Assembly (NCBI GenBank): GCA_964509885.1
Contig: CAZDZL010000010.1
Span: 1-64,000 of the forward strand
Length of the DNA stretch: 64,000 nt
Source: Palsa-1447 sp964509885
Lineage (GTDB): Bacteria > Verrucomicrobiota > Verrucomicrobiia > Opitutales > Opitutaceae
Direction: 5' to 3'
Shown: positions 1 through 6,286 of the stretch, one piece after another
Numbering within the stretch: the first letter of the stretch is position 1
Layout of the letters: each line of letters begins with the position of its first letter
Made by a program: the position numbers and the translations under genes
Notes under the pieces: generated by a model
What the model was told of the DNA's origin: nothing
Database searches by the model: none
The model's input: the letters and a program-made list of their open reading frames with translations, nothing else

Positions 1-344
1 GTGTCGAAGGTTTCGTCAATGTGCTCGGCGGTGATCTTGCCGAGCGCAAGCGGGCCTCCCGCCCCGGCATTGGCGAAGACGATGTCGAGGGTTCCGCGCT
101 CGGCCTTCACTGCCGCGTAGAGTCGGTCGAGGTCGGCCAGATCGGAGACCGAGCCCTTCACCGCGCGGGCATTGGGCCCGAGGCCGGCCACAGCGGCGTC
201 GAGTGCTTTCTGCCGGCGGCCGAAGATGAAGACGAAGGCGCCCTCGCCGATGAAGCGCTTTGCGGCGGCGAGGCCTATGCCGGTGGCGCCGCCGGTGATC
301 ACGGCGGTCTTTCCCTTCAATCTATTCCCGTAGTTACTGCTCAT
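1..344 (-). CDS. SDR-family oxidoreductase, N-terminal part (runs off window start)
   Basis: The visible 114 residues are the N-terminal Rossmann half of a short-chain dehydrogenase/reductase. The cofactor motif TGGATGIG lies at about residues 17-24, and the NAG-type motif (ANAGAG) near residue 90. The family reduces or oxidises carbonyl/hydroxyl groups with NAD(P)H; the substrate cannot be told. The catalytic YxxxK would lie beyond the window edge and is not seen. The ATG at 342-344 is chosen because the reading begins directly before the first beta strand. The start region lies inside a duplicated segment also found before the SnoaL-like gene (start at 1275). Partial because of the window boundary, not because of decay as far as can be seen. 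Confidence 0.85.
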   Translation of the reverse strand, partial: MSSNYGNRLKGKTAVITGGATGIGLAAAKRFIGEGAFVFIFGRRQKALDAAVAGLGPNARAVKGSVSDLADLDRLYAAVKAERGTLDIVFANAGAGGPLALGKITAEHIDETFD

Positions 345-457
345 AAGTTTTCTTGTTCTTCCTTATCTTTGAGAATGTGAGATTCACGCTTTTCCTCCAA
401 TGCTGACATAGTCATCGAGTTCGCCGCATTCGAAGAGGGTTTTGATGTCATCCCAGG
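342..457. repeat. Diverged duplicate of the 1273-1384 segment
   Basis: This segment aligns by eye with 1273-1384. It covers a start codon, the short leader before it, and the last ~24 codons of a DUF5069 gene. Stretches such as the one from 394 match almost base for base, with about 4 bases of length difference in the leader. It marks an old tandem duplication or recombination. Confidence 0.7.
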
Positions 458-458
458 C
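384..458 (-). pseudogene. 3'-end remnant of a DUF5069 gene
   Basis: Read on the minus strand this gives a short in-frame tail of about 24 residues (AWDDIKTLFECGELDDYVSI then GGKA and stop) that closely matches the C-terminus of the intact DUF5069 protein at 1311-1769 (ending EDIKTFFEFGELDDYVSFGG KA). No start, body or own ribosome site is left; the fragment begins directly after the stop codon of the SnoaL-like gene (463-465). It is best read as a recombination scar rather than a gene. Confidence 0.75.
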
Positions 459-462
459 CCGC

Positions 463-1275
463 TCAACGGCTGACAAGGCCGAGTTGCCGCTGCATTACGG
501 AAGGCAAATTGTAGCAGTTAAAGGACATGATCTTTCCACTCTTGAGTCGGAAAATATCGACACACGGGACATCAATTGCCTTGCCCGTGGGAGCTATAGT
601 TTTTGAACCAAGGGCCAGTTTACCCTTATGCGTTCCCCGAATTCTAAGCTCGACGGCGACGACGTCCTCCGTGACGTGGATGCTCAATAACTTACGGTGG
701 ACATCAGGAAATGCACGTGCAAGGGCGGTTATGGAGTCGCCAATGGCCTTCCCTCGAAACTTTGTCCCAGAAGGAATGTCGCACATGTATCCTTCCTTCG
801 AGAAAAATGAGACAAACTTCTTGGCATCCATTCCTGGCCCCTCTCCGACAGCATAGAGTTTCCTAATGATTTCTTCATTGCCAGGATCCGCCTCGGAGGC
901 CCGCGCCAATGCTTGCGTGTCGATATACTCCCGGATGTTCGTCAGTTTCCCATTTCGAACGGTAATAGCGAAGACCCAATCGTCCTTGAACCTCTTATTC
1001 GTGGCTATGACTTTCCCCTTGGCGAAGCCTATGACCAGAACACGGTCTCCCTGCGCTACGAATTCGAGGGGCTTTGTTGACGTTTCCAGCATCTCGGATT
1101 TCTGAAGCAAATCCGCCAATCCCGCGTGCCCGCGGTACGTGCCGGCCAACGGCCAGTCCACGCCCGGAATGATCCACACAATATCTCCGGCGGACAGCGC
1201 CCGCAGACCCTTCTTATCGCCGCGACCCATTGCCGCAAAAAAGCCTTTCACAACCTGAACATGGTTATTACTCAT
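463..1275 (-). CDS. Two-domain SnoaL-like (NTF2-fold) protein
   Basis: The 270 residues hold two SnoaL/NTF2-like cone domains in tandem. The first (about 1-120) opens with the typical helix pattern VVKGFFAAMGRGD and has WIIPG and a G-TYRGHAGL turn. The second (about 133-262) repeats it with IIRKLYAVGEGPG and GTKFRGKAIGDSI. Members of this fold include small-molecule isomerases, hydratases and polyketide cyclases, but many have no known activity, and no catalytic residue pair can be assigned. No signal peptide, so cytoplasmic. It is downstream of the DUF5069 gene on the same strand (35-base gap) and upstream of the SDR gene, so a three-gene run is likely. The ATG at 1273-1275 lies within the duplicated leader. 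Confidence 0.75.
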   Translation of the reverse strand: MSNNHVQVVKGFFAAMGRGDKKGLRALSAGDIVWIIPGVDWPLAGTYRGHAGLADLLQKSEMLETSTKPLEFVAQGDRVLVIGFAKGKVIATNKRFKDDWVFAITVRNGKLTNIREYIDTQALARASEADPGNEEIIRKLYAVGEGPGMDAKKFVSFFSKEGYMCDIPSGTKFRGKAIGDSITALARAFPDVHRKLLSIHVTEDVVAVELRIRGTHKGKLALGSKTIAPTGKAIDVPCVDIFRLKSGKIMSFNCYNLPSVMQRQLGLVSR

Positions 1276-1384
1276 AATTTTGCTCTTCGTTATCTGGGAT
1301 TATGAGAAGCTTACGCCTTTCCTCCAAAGCTGACATAGTCATCGAGTTCGCCGAATTCGAAGAACGTCTTGATGTCTTCCCGGG
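1273..1384. repeat. Source copy of the 342-457 duplication
   Basis: Contains the intact 3' end of the DUF5069 gene, the 35-base gap and the start codon of the SnoaL-like gene. The partner at 342-457 carries the same arrangement before the SDR gene. Confidence 0.7.
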
Positions 1385-1769
1385 TTTTGGAAAGCCGGCC
1401 TAGGTGTTCGGCAAAGAACGCAAGTGTCTCGGCATCGCTGTCCGGCGCGCGTTTGTCCATATAACCGGACCAGGCCTCGATTTCCCACGGGGAGCGCGGA
1501 GTCTTGGAATGGGCCTGAACCCATTCGAGCATTTCCCCGTCACCCTTGCCGCCTGCCAATTTCCTCAACAAGGCCTTGGGATCGAAACCGAGAAACTGCA
1601 CCAGGCGCTGGTCGGTTGGGGAATTGTAAATATATTCGCCATTCTTCCCGGCGAGGGTCGCCCGGCCCTTGTCGAGCATGCGTGCCAAAACCACGTAGTT
1701 GCCCAAGCGAACGCGAAAGCTCCGGGGTGGGCGTTGAGTTAGATCAATAAAGAAATGGTGAGTTTTCAT
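1311..1769 (-). CDS. DUF5069 domain-containing protein
   Basis: A 152-residue cytoplasmic protein recognisable as DUF5069 by the N-terminal DLTQRPPRSFRVRLGNYVVL block, followed by ARMLDKGRATLAGKNGEY and the acidic glycine-rich GGKGDGEMLEW. The family is common in Verrucomicrobia and Planctomycetes and has no established function. The protein fills the usual family length. It is the first gene of a minus-strand run with the SnoaL-like and SDR genes. A copy of its last 24 codons survives at 384-458. Confidence 0.88.
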   Translation of the reverse strand: MKTHHFFIDLTQRPPRSFRVRLGNYVVLARMLDKGRATLAGKNGEYIYNSPTDQRLVQFLGFDPKALLRKLAGGKGDGEMLEWVQAHSKTPRSPWEIEAWSGYMDKRAPDSDAETLAFFAEHLGRLSKTREDIKTFFEFGELDDYVSFGGKA

Positions 1770-2215
1770 AATTCCGCTGTACGTTTGCCCGGTTCACCGG
1801 TTGCGCCAGTTTCGGATCCATCAGTTTGATTGTTGTTCATGATGAGATCCCTTGCCTCGTGACGTTCCCAATTACCGCTGAATTTCAGCCTTGTCCGACC
1901 TTACACTGTGATCTCATTCCCGTCGTTGGGGTTTAACCCGCATATGTTCTACTTCGTCCCTTCTTATGAAATCTGGTTATGGTCCCGAATGGAGCCGGGT
2001 ACAGTTCCGGCGCTCTTGACGTAACGGAAGATGGCGGTGCGTGCCTCGTCGCGGGTAGCTTGGCCAGCCGCCTTATAACTGGACCCCGCAATAATCGGAT
2101 GGATTTCCAGGACCGAAGGTTGCCGAAAGGGCGTCGGAATTCTTGTTTTTGCCTTCCCTTCGTCGCCGCTCGCTTCTTCTCATTGCTCGTTCCAATTCAC
2201 TAGTCCTCAAAAAAG
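1770..2215. other. 446-base gap without an intact gene
   Basis: Upstream region of the DUF5069 gene. A 74-codon open frame on the plus strand (1979-2203) shows no recognisable protein pattern. The only recognisable item is a probable IS3 transposase scrap on the minus strand near 2011-2071. Base composition is more AT-rich than in the flanking catabolic genes, in keeping with a decayed accessory region. Confidence 0.6.
2011..2071 (-). pseudogene. Possible IS3-family transposase (OrfB) fragment
   Basis: On the minus strand about 20 codons read AAGQATRDEARTAIFRYVKS. This resembles the conserved C-terminal block of IS3-type OrfB transposases, typically of the form ATR-EAR-AIF-YIE followed by FYN-RR-HS-LGY. 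The expected following block is absent here, so only a scrap remains. The match is short, and chance resemblance cannot be excluded. Confidence 0.4.
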
Positions 2216-2280
2216 GTCCGCATCATCTAGCGACTTAGTTTCATCGGTCGCCTTGGGTTCGAATCCCGGTGGGGACGCCA
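2216..2280 (+). pseudogene. tRNA-Glu(TTC)-like remnant, too short for a full tRNA
   Basis: The 5' part GTCCGCATCATCTAGCG resembles the start of bacterial tRNA-Glu. A TTC triplet at 2240-2242 sits where the anticodon is expected. The 3' part is a good T-arm (GGGTTCGAATCCC) followed by TGGGGAC, G and CCA. The acceptor arms GTCCGCA and TGGGGAC pair except for one G-G mismatch. The total is only 65 bases against about 75-76, with the loss in the D-arm/anticodon arm, so it is probably non-functional. A hairpin terminator follows directly. Confidence 0.6.
2255..2280 (+). repeat. 26-bp direct repeat, left copy (tRNA 3' end, att-like)
   Basis: Identical to 3254-3279: T-arm, acceptor strand, discriminator G and CCA of a tRNA-Glu-like gene. 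Direct repeats of a tRNA 3' end are the classic footprint of site-specific integration. The 970-odd bases between the copies hold a toxin-antitoxin pair but no integrase. Confidence 0.75.
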
Positions 2281-2290
2281 GCTCAGAAAC

Positions 2291-2324
2291 ACCCGCAACC
2301 CTAGTGAGTTGCGGGTTTCTCATT
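2291..2324 (+). terminator. Rho-independent-type terminator after the tRNA-like sequence
   Basis: A perfect 9-bp stem, ACCCGCAAC (2291-2299) and GTTGCGGGT (2308-2316), closes an 8-base loop and is followed by TTCTCATTT. Position directly after the CCA end suggests it once ended a tRNA transcript. Confidence 0.75.
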
Positions 2325-2427
2325 TCCCGGGCTGGCAACAGTCGCGGAGCCGACCAGACAAAACTTGAAAATGGGAAAGCTCTTTCTTGACCTGTGGCCT
2401 TTTTGGTCACTTCTTATGTGTGCCGGA

Positions 2428-2733
2428 ATGCGAATCATAACCCGCAAATTTCTCGACGAAGCAAAAAGGACCTATCCCAAAGCCCGGGCATCACTCGATC
2501 ATTGGCACCGAATTACACGAGCCTCGAAATGGCAAAACCTAGCCCAGACTCGTGAAACCTTCGGACATGCCGATCAAGTGACTGTCAGAAGCAACCGAAC
2601 CGTCACTGTCTTCAATATCACTAACGATTTTAGACTCATCACCGCGATCCACTACAACCGGCAGGAGATCTTCACCATGCGGTTCCTCACCCATGCAGAG
2701 TACAGCAAGAATAAATGGAAATCATCCCTATGA
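2428..2733 (+). CDS. higB: HigB-family mRNA interferase toxin
   Basis: A 101-residue protein with the HigB signature: MRIITRKFLDEAKRTYPKAR at the N-terminus, a central SKWQNLAQTRETFGHADQV, then VFNITNDFRLITAIHYNRQE and the C-terminal RFLTHAEYSKNKW. The HAEY block near the end and the basic residues match ribosome-dependent RNases that cut translated mRNA. The ATG at 2428 is taken, rather than the longer frame from 2365, because the family begins with M-[RK]-[VI]-I. The stop overlaps the start of the antitoxin by ATGA, so the two are translationally coupled. Toxin-first order is typical for higBA. Confidence 0.88.
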   Translation: MRIITRKFLDEAKRTYPKARASLDHWHRITRASKWQNLAQTRETFGHADQVTVRSNRTVTVFNITNDFRLITAIHYNRQEIFTMRFLTHAEYSKNKWKSSL

Positions 2734-3155
2734 AACCGACATCCGCGACCCTGACATTCTCTTCCATGCCCAAGACCTACACTGGTTTGGTCTCCCTTCT
2801 TGTTCCCCGCCCCATCCACGATAAAACCTCCTATGATAATGCCGTGGAGATCGTTCACGCACTCGCGGGATTTAAGCTTAATCGCGACCAGGATGACTAT
2901 CTCGAGCTGATGGCTAAGATAATCGAGGATTATGAGCGCGAGACCTCTCCCGAGCCTGTCCCCGTTAAGGGCATAGAGTCGCTGAAGTTCCTTTTGAAGG
3001 AAAACGGGCTATCGGCTGATGACCTGGGGACTATCATCGGCGTGGATCGATCAATCGCCTATCGTATTTTGAAAGGCGCACGCAATCTGACTGCCGAACA
3101 TATTAAGAAACTCTCAAGCAGGTTTGCGGTAAGCACGGACCTGTTTCTCGTGTAG
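2730..3155 (+). CDS. higA: HigA-family antitoxin with HTH domain
   Basis: About 141 residues. The N-terminal half (YDNAVEIVHALAGFKLNRDQDDYLELMAKIIEDYE) is the usual antitoxin helical region. The C-terminal half (about residues 75-141) is an Xre-type helix-turn-helix with LLKENGLSADDLGTIIG and the recognition-helix stretch SIAYRILKGARNLTAEHIKKL. It should bind and neutralise HigB and repress the shared promoter. The ATG at 2730 overlaps the toxin stop (ATGA), so it is preferred over an upstream in-frame ATG at 2715. The pair lies between two tRNA-derived repeats, which suggests acquisition by transfer. Confidence 0.86.
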   Translation: MKPTSATLTFSSMPKTYTGLVSLLVPRPIHDKTSYDNAVEIVHALAGFKLNRDQDDYLELMAKIIEDYERETSPEPVPVKGIESLKFLLKENGLSADDLGTIIGVDRSIAYRILKGARNLTAEHIKKLSSRFAVSTDLFLV

Positions 3156-3253
3156 CTGGCAACAGCTTGAGTGTTTACTGAGACAACTACTGTCTGCTAT
3201 CAGAGTGAAGATCCGTTAGAAGTTGCCCCTTAAAAATGCGGTTGCGTCAACCC

Positions 3254-3279
3254 GGGTTCGAATCCCGGTGGGGACGCCA
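3254..3279 (+). repeat. 26-bp direct repeat, right copy (tRNA 3' end, att-like)
   Basis: Exact copy of 2255-2280. The bases before it (about 3200-3250) do not fold as the rest of a tRNA, so this is only the 3' portion. With the left copy it brackets the higBA pair. Confidence 0.75.
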
Positions 3280-3295
3280 TATCAGGTTATTTTCG

Positions 3296-3790
3296 CTAAT
3301 AACTTTGGGCAGACGGAGATTTGTCGGGGTACGCGCGCATGCACTGCGTGACCTTGCCCAATAGCCGGACAAGTTCGGCTTGTTCGGCGTTGCTGAGGGT
3401 TTCATCAAAAATATCCATCACCAAGCCATGCCGTTTCTGCAGCTTCCTGCAGAGACGAAGCCCCTGCGGGGTCAGTCCCACGAGCCACGAACGTCCGTCC
3501 TCGGGATTGGAGAAACGCGCAAGATATCCGCCTTCCTCCAACTCATCGAGCAGGCCGGTCAAAGTTCCATTTGGCAGGTGGGTCTTTTCGACCAAGCGAT
3601 TGACCGTACAGCTCCGCTCCTCCTGCAATCCATGGAGGATGCTCGCTGCTCCCGGCGGCAAGGACGCGAGGCCGATTGCACGCAACGTCAGGTCGTTGAA
3701 GCGTCGAAACCCGAGCGTGGCCCTCGCCAGGCAAAACGGAAGATCTTCCAAGACACTGCACGTCGTCGGATCGGATTGGATAGGGGGCAT
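3296..3790 (-). CDS. MarR-family transcriptional regulator
   Basis: A 164-residue winged-helix protein. The sequence AASILHGLQEERSCTVNRLVEKTHLPNGTL (about 48-77) forms the HTH, and GYLARFSNPEDGRSWLVGLTPQG (about 89-111) is the beta-hairpin wing with the DxR motif (here EDGRSW) typical of MarR proteins. Terminal helices give the dimer interface. It would act as a ligand-responsive repressor; the ligand is unknown. It faces the esterase gene that starts at 3941, and the 150-base gap between them is the likely shared control region. Confidence 0.88.
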   Translation of the reverse strand: MPPIQSDPTTCSVLEDLPFCLARATLGFRRFNDLTLRAIGLASLPPGAASILHGLQEERSCTVNRLVEKTHLPNGTLTGLLDELEEGGYLARFSNPEDGRSWLVGLTPQGLRLCRKLQKRHGLVMDIFDETLSNAEQAELVRLLGKVTQCMRAYPDKSPSAQSY

Positions 3791-3940
3791 TTATTTCGAC
3801 TTCGAAATAATCTTGTCACCTCGTCAATTCATTCCTGTATAAATGGAAGACCCCCAAACCCCAATCGCCGATCCCGGCATTGGCGCTACCCCCCAACTGC
3901 CCGTCTGCCTCACGGCAAAACGAGCTTCCACCATCGATTC

Positions 3941-4879
3941 ATGAACCCAGTCAAACTAGTCGGATTCGTCATTCCTTTCGCCCTCGCCGCATCGGGCCTG
4001 GCGCAGGACGGCACAATCTACCCCCTCGAAGCGCCCGCCGAGCCCGATGCCATTGCATTGAATACCGGCGGCGTCGCGGACCAGCCGGCAAAGGAGAGCT
4101 GGTTCCGCCAGTGGGGCGAGCCGATGGTGCGCAACGTCACGGCGGCCACGCTCACGCCATTTCTGCCGGATCCGGCCAAGGCCAACGGCACCGCAGTCAT
4201 CGTTGCCCCCGGGGGCGGCTTCCGCTGGCTCTCCATCAACAACGAGGGATGGAAAATCGCGAAGGCCCTCAACGAGCGCGGCATCGCCGCCTTCGTGCTC
4301 AAGTACCGCCTTCAGCCGACCCCGCCGACACTCGAGGGCCTCAAGGAATCGATGAACCGGACATTCGCACCGCCGGCACCGGTTCCCGCCGGCGCCCCTG
4401 CTGCCGAAGCTCCGCGGCCGCCGCTGCCGGATCTGACCAACCAGTTGCAGGACGCCGAGGCTGCTTACGCCCTCACCCAGAGCCGGGCAAAGGAATGGAA
4501 TATTAATCCGAACCGAGTCGGCATGGTCGGGTTTTCGGCCGGGGCCGGGCTGACGATGCACTGCTTGCTCAATTCCAAGACCATGAAATTCGCTTTCATT
4601 GCCCCGATTTACGGCTTCATGGGCCCGGTCAATGTGCCGAAGGACGCACCCCCCCTGTTCGTGGCCATCGCCTCAGATGACTTCCTATTCCGCGGCCAGT
4701 TTGGGTTGATAAAGTCGTGGTTCGATGCCGGCCGGCCCGTCGAGTTTCACCTCTACCAGAATGGCGGCCATGGATTCGGCATGGGGTATCCCGATCGCAC
4801 GACCTACTGGTGGTTCGAGGTCTTCACGCACTGGCTCGACGTGAATGGTTTTCTCAAACCAGCCAAGCCGGGAATCTAA
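3941..4879 (+). CDS. Secreted alpha/beta-hydrolase (acetyl-esterase/lipase-like)
   Basis: 312 residues with a signal peptide ending near LAASGLAQ. The body is an alpha/beta-hydrolase of the acetyl-(xylan) esterase-like group: oxyanion block VIVAPGGGFRWLS (about 86-98), nucleophile elbow GFSAGA with Ser199, and the His block GGHGFGMG with His277. The Asp is probably in ASDDFLF near residue 248. A proline/alanine-rich insertion of about 30 residues (around residues 145-175) separates core elements. It should remove acetyl or other acyl groups from carbohydrates outside the cytoplasm. The ATG at 3941 is chosen because the signal peptide starts there; a much longer frame from 3380 is antisense to the MarR gene and is not credible. 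Confidence 0.82.
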   Translation: MNPVKLVGFVIPFALAASGLAQDGTIYPLEAPAEPDAIALNTGGVADQPAKESWFRQWGEPMVRNVTAATLTPFLPDPAKANGTAVIVAPGGGFRWLSINNEGWKIAKALNERGIAAFVLKYRLQPTPPTLEGLKESMNRTFAPPAPVPAGAPAAEAPRPPLPDLTNQLQDAEAAYALTQSRAKEWNINPNRVGMVGFSAGAGLTMHCLLNSKTMKFAFIAPIYGFMGPVNVPKDAPPLFVAIASDDFLFRGQFGLIKSWFDAGRPVEFHLYQNGGHGFGMGYPDRTTYWWFEVFTHWLDVNGFLKPAKPGI

Positions 4880-4917
4880 TTCGCCGGAAATCTATGTGAG
4901 TCGGCGAATGTTTTTTT

Positions 4918-4935
4918 GGCGAGGACGCCCTCGCC
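4918..4935 (+). repeat. Short perfect hairpin between two esterase genes
   Basis: GGCGAGG (4918-4924) and CCTCGCC (4929-4935) form a 7-bp stem with loop ACGC. It is preceded, not followed, by a T run, so it is a poor terminator in the plus direction. It ends 12 bases before the TTG start at 4948 and could hinder ribosome access. Confidence 0.4.
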
Positions 4936-4947
4936 ACCATCACATTT

Positions 4948-5853
4948 TTGAAATTCCTTCCTCCATTCCTTCTTGGCTTGTTCGCGACCGTCGTCGCCGC
5001 GCAGGAAAAGCCGGCCGACGCCTCGCCCGATCGCGCCCGGGCCAACTTCGCGCGTCCCATCACCCTGGCCGCCGACGATATCCGGCAGTTCCCCGAGCCT
5101 CCCGCGGGCTACCGCGACCTTCCGAGTGCGGGACTGCGCGGCCGGCTAGAAGTCTTTGAATATGCCTCGGCCGTGACCGGAACGCTCCGCAAGGCCCAAG
5201 TCTACCTACCTCCGGGCTATTCGCCGGAGAAAAGATATGCCGTCCTGTATCTCCTGCACGGCATCGGCGGCAATGAGTATGAGTGGACAGGCTACGTGAA
5301 AGCCCAGGCCATCATCGACAACCTGATCGCAACGGGCCGCGCCGTGCAAATGATTGTTGTGATGCCCAATGGGAGGGCGATGGTGGACGACCGGCCCCCG
5401 GCCAATCCCTTCAATCCGGAAAACGTCAAAGCCTTTGCCGCCTTCGAGAATGATCTGCTCGGCAGCCTGATTCCCGCGGTACAGGCGAAATACTCGACGC
5501 TCAGCGACCGCGAACACCGCGCCCTCGCTGGTCTGTCCATGGGTGGAGGCCAGACCCTTAACTTCGGGCTCGGCCATCTCGATACTTTTGCGTGGCTCGG
5601 CGCGTTCTCTCCTGCGCCGAATACCAAGCCGCCTGCCGAACTGTTGCCCAACCCGGCTGCCACACGCGCGCAGTTGAAGCTCCTTTACCTCTCGTGCGGC
5701 AACAAGGACGGTCTCATCAATTTTTCACAGGCAGTACATGCCTATGCCAAGGAGCACGACATTCCTCACATTTGGAACGTTGATGACCATGCCCACGACG
5801 GGGAAACCTGGGGCAGCAACCTGTTTCAATTCACCCAACGGATATTCCGCTAA
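4948..5853 (+). CDS. Secreted esterase, feruloyl-esterase/esterase D (PF00756) type
   Basis: 301 residues with signal peptide MKFLPPFLLGLFATVVAAQ. The core shows RKAQVYLPPGYSPEKRYAVLYLLHGIGG, typical of the esterase D/Fes family found in xylanase-linked feruloyl esterases, and the nucleophile elbow GLSMGG with Ser197. The C-terminal DDHAHDGETW supplies the likely His, and YLSCGNKDGLI the Asp region. The family cleaves ester-linked acyl or phenolic groups from polysaccharides. The start is TTG at 4948: it places the signal peptide correctly, and no ATG exists in frame before it. There is no good Shine-Dalgarno, and a hairpin stands just upstream. Same direction as the preceding esterase. Confidence 0.8.
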   Translation: MKFLPPFLLGLFATVVAAQEKPADASPDRARANFARPITLAADDIRQFPEPPAGYRDLPSAGLRGRLEVFEYASAVTGTLRKAQVYLPPGYSPEKRYAVLYLLHGIGGNEYEWTGYVKAQAIIDNLIATGRAVQMIVVMPNGRAMVDDRPPANPFNPENVKAFAAFENDLLGSLIPAVQAKYSTLSDREHRALAGLSMGGGQTLNFGLGHLDTFAWLGAFSPAPNTKPPAELLPNPAATRAQLKLLYLSCGNKDGLINFSQAVHAYAKEHDIPHIWNVDDHAHDGETWGSNLFQFTQRIFR

Positions 5854-5904
5854 GCCCACGCACAACGGGCGAGCCGGCACCGTCATGGTCCTCCGTATTG
5901 GCGC

Positions 5905-6252
5905 CTATGTGGACATCTCCTTGACGCGGAATGCGACAATTTTCCGGATCAATGTCAACGGAAGGGGTCGGTCAAGGGGCAGTCGGATGGTCCCCTTCGA
6001 CGTGCTGAATTCTTTGAGGTCCTTAGAAAACGCGACAATTGCCGACCGAGTCGGAAAGAATCCGATGTGGTCCTTAAAGACTCCAAAGTGGACTAGGTTG
6101 CCGCCGAGCTTGTAGGTCGGAATCCCATAGCTAATGGCCTCGCTCGCCCTTGGCGCGGCCTTTTGAATTGCGGCCCGCAATTGGCGAAGAAGCGGGCGCG
6201 TATGCTTGGGCGCCGACCCAATATAGGCATCGATGGAATCACGACTTAGCAT
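5905..6252 (-). CDS. DUF1801 / YdhG-like protein
   Basis: A 115-residue cytoplasmic protein of the DUF1801 type: DSIDAYIGSAPKHTRPLLRQLRAAIQKAAP, the ISYGIPTYK motif around residue 40, then GGNLVHFGVFKDHIGFFP and GTIRLPLDRPLPLTLIRKIVAFRV. The fold resembles the frataxin-like/iron-chaperone candidates, but the function is not established. The ATG at 6252 is favoured over the one at 6273 because homologues start shortly before the DSIDAYI block. It is downstream of and convergent with the esterase gene. Confidence 0.82.
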   Translation of the reverse strand: MLSRDSIDAYIGSAPKHTRPLLRQLRAAIQKAAPRASEAISYGIPTYKLGGNLVHFGVFKDHIGFFPTRSAIVAFSKDLKEFSTSKGTIRLPLDRPLPLTLIRKIVAFRVKEMST

Positions 6253-6286
6253 TGAGGGCCCGTGGAGACGCACCTATCCAAGGACC

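Noticed and set aside
332..338. AGTTACT at the start of the SDR gene
   Set aside because: It lies inside the coding sequence (codons for Ser-Asn) and in the duplicated leader, so it is not counted as a regulatory copy.
1979..2203. 74-codon open frame in the large gap
   Set aside because: No family resemblance, no ribosome site, and it overlaps the IS3-like scrap on the other strand.
2216..2280. Functional tRNA-Glu
   Set aside because: About 10 bases too short with loss in the D/anticodon region and an acceptor mismatch; kept only as a remnant.
3380..3940. N-terminal extension of the first esterase frame
   Set aside because: Overlaps the MarR gene on the other strand and precedes the signal peptide.
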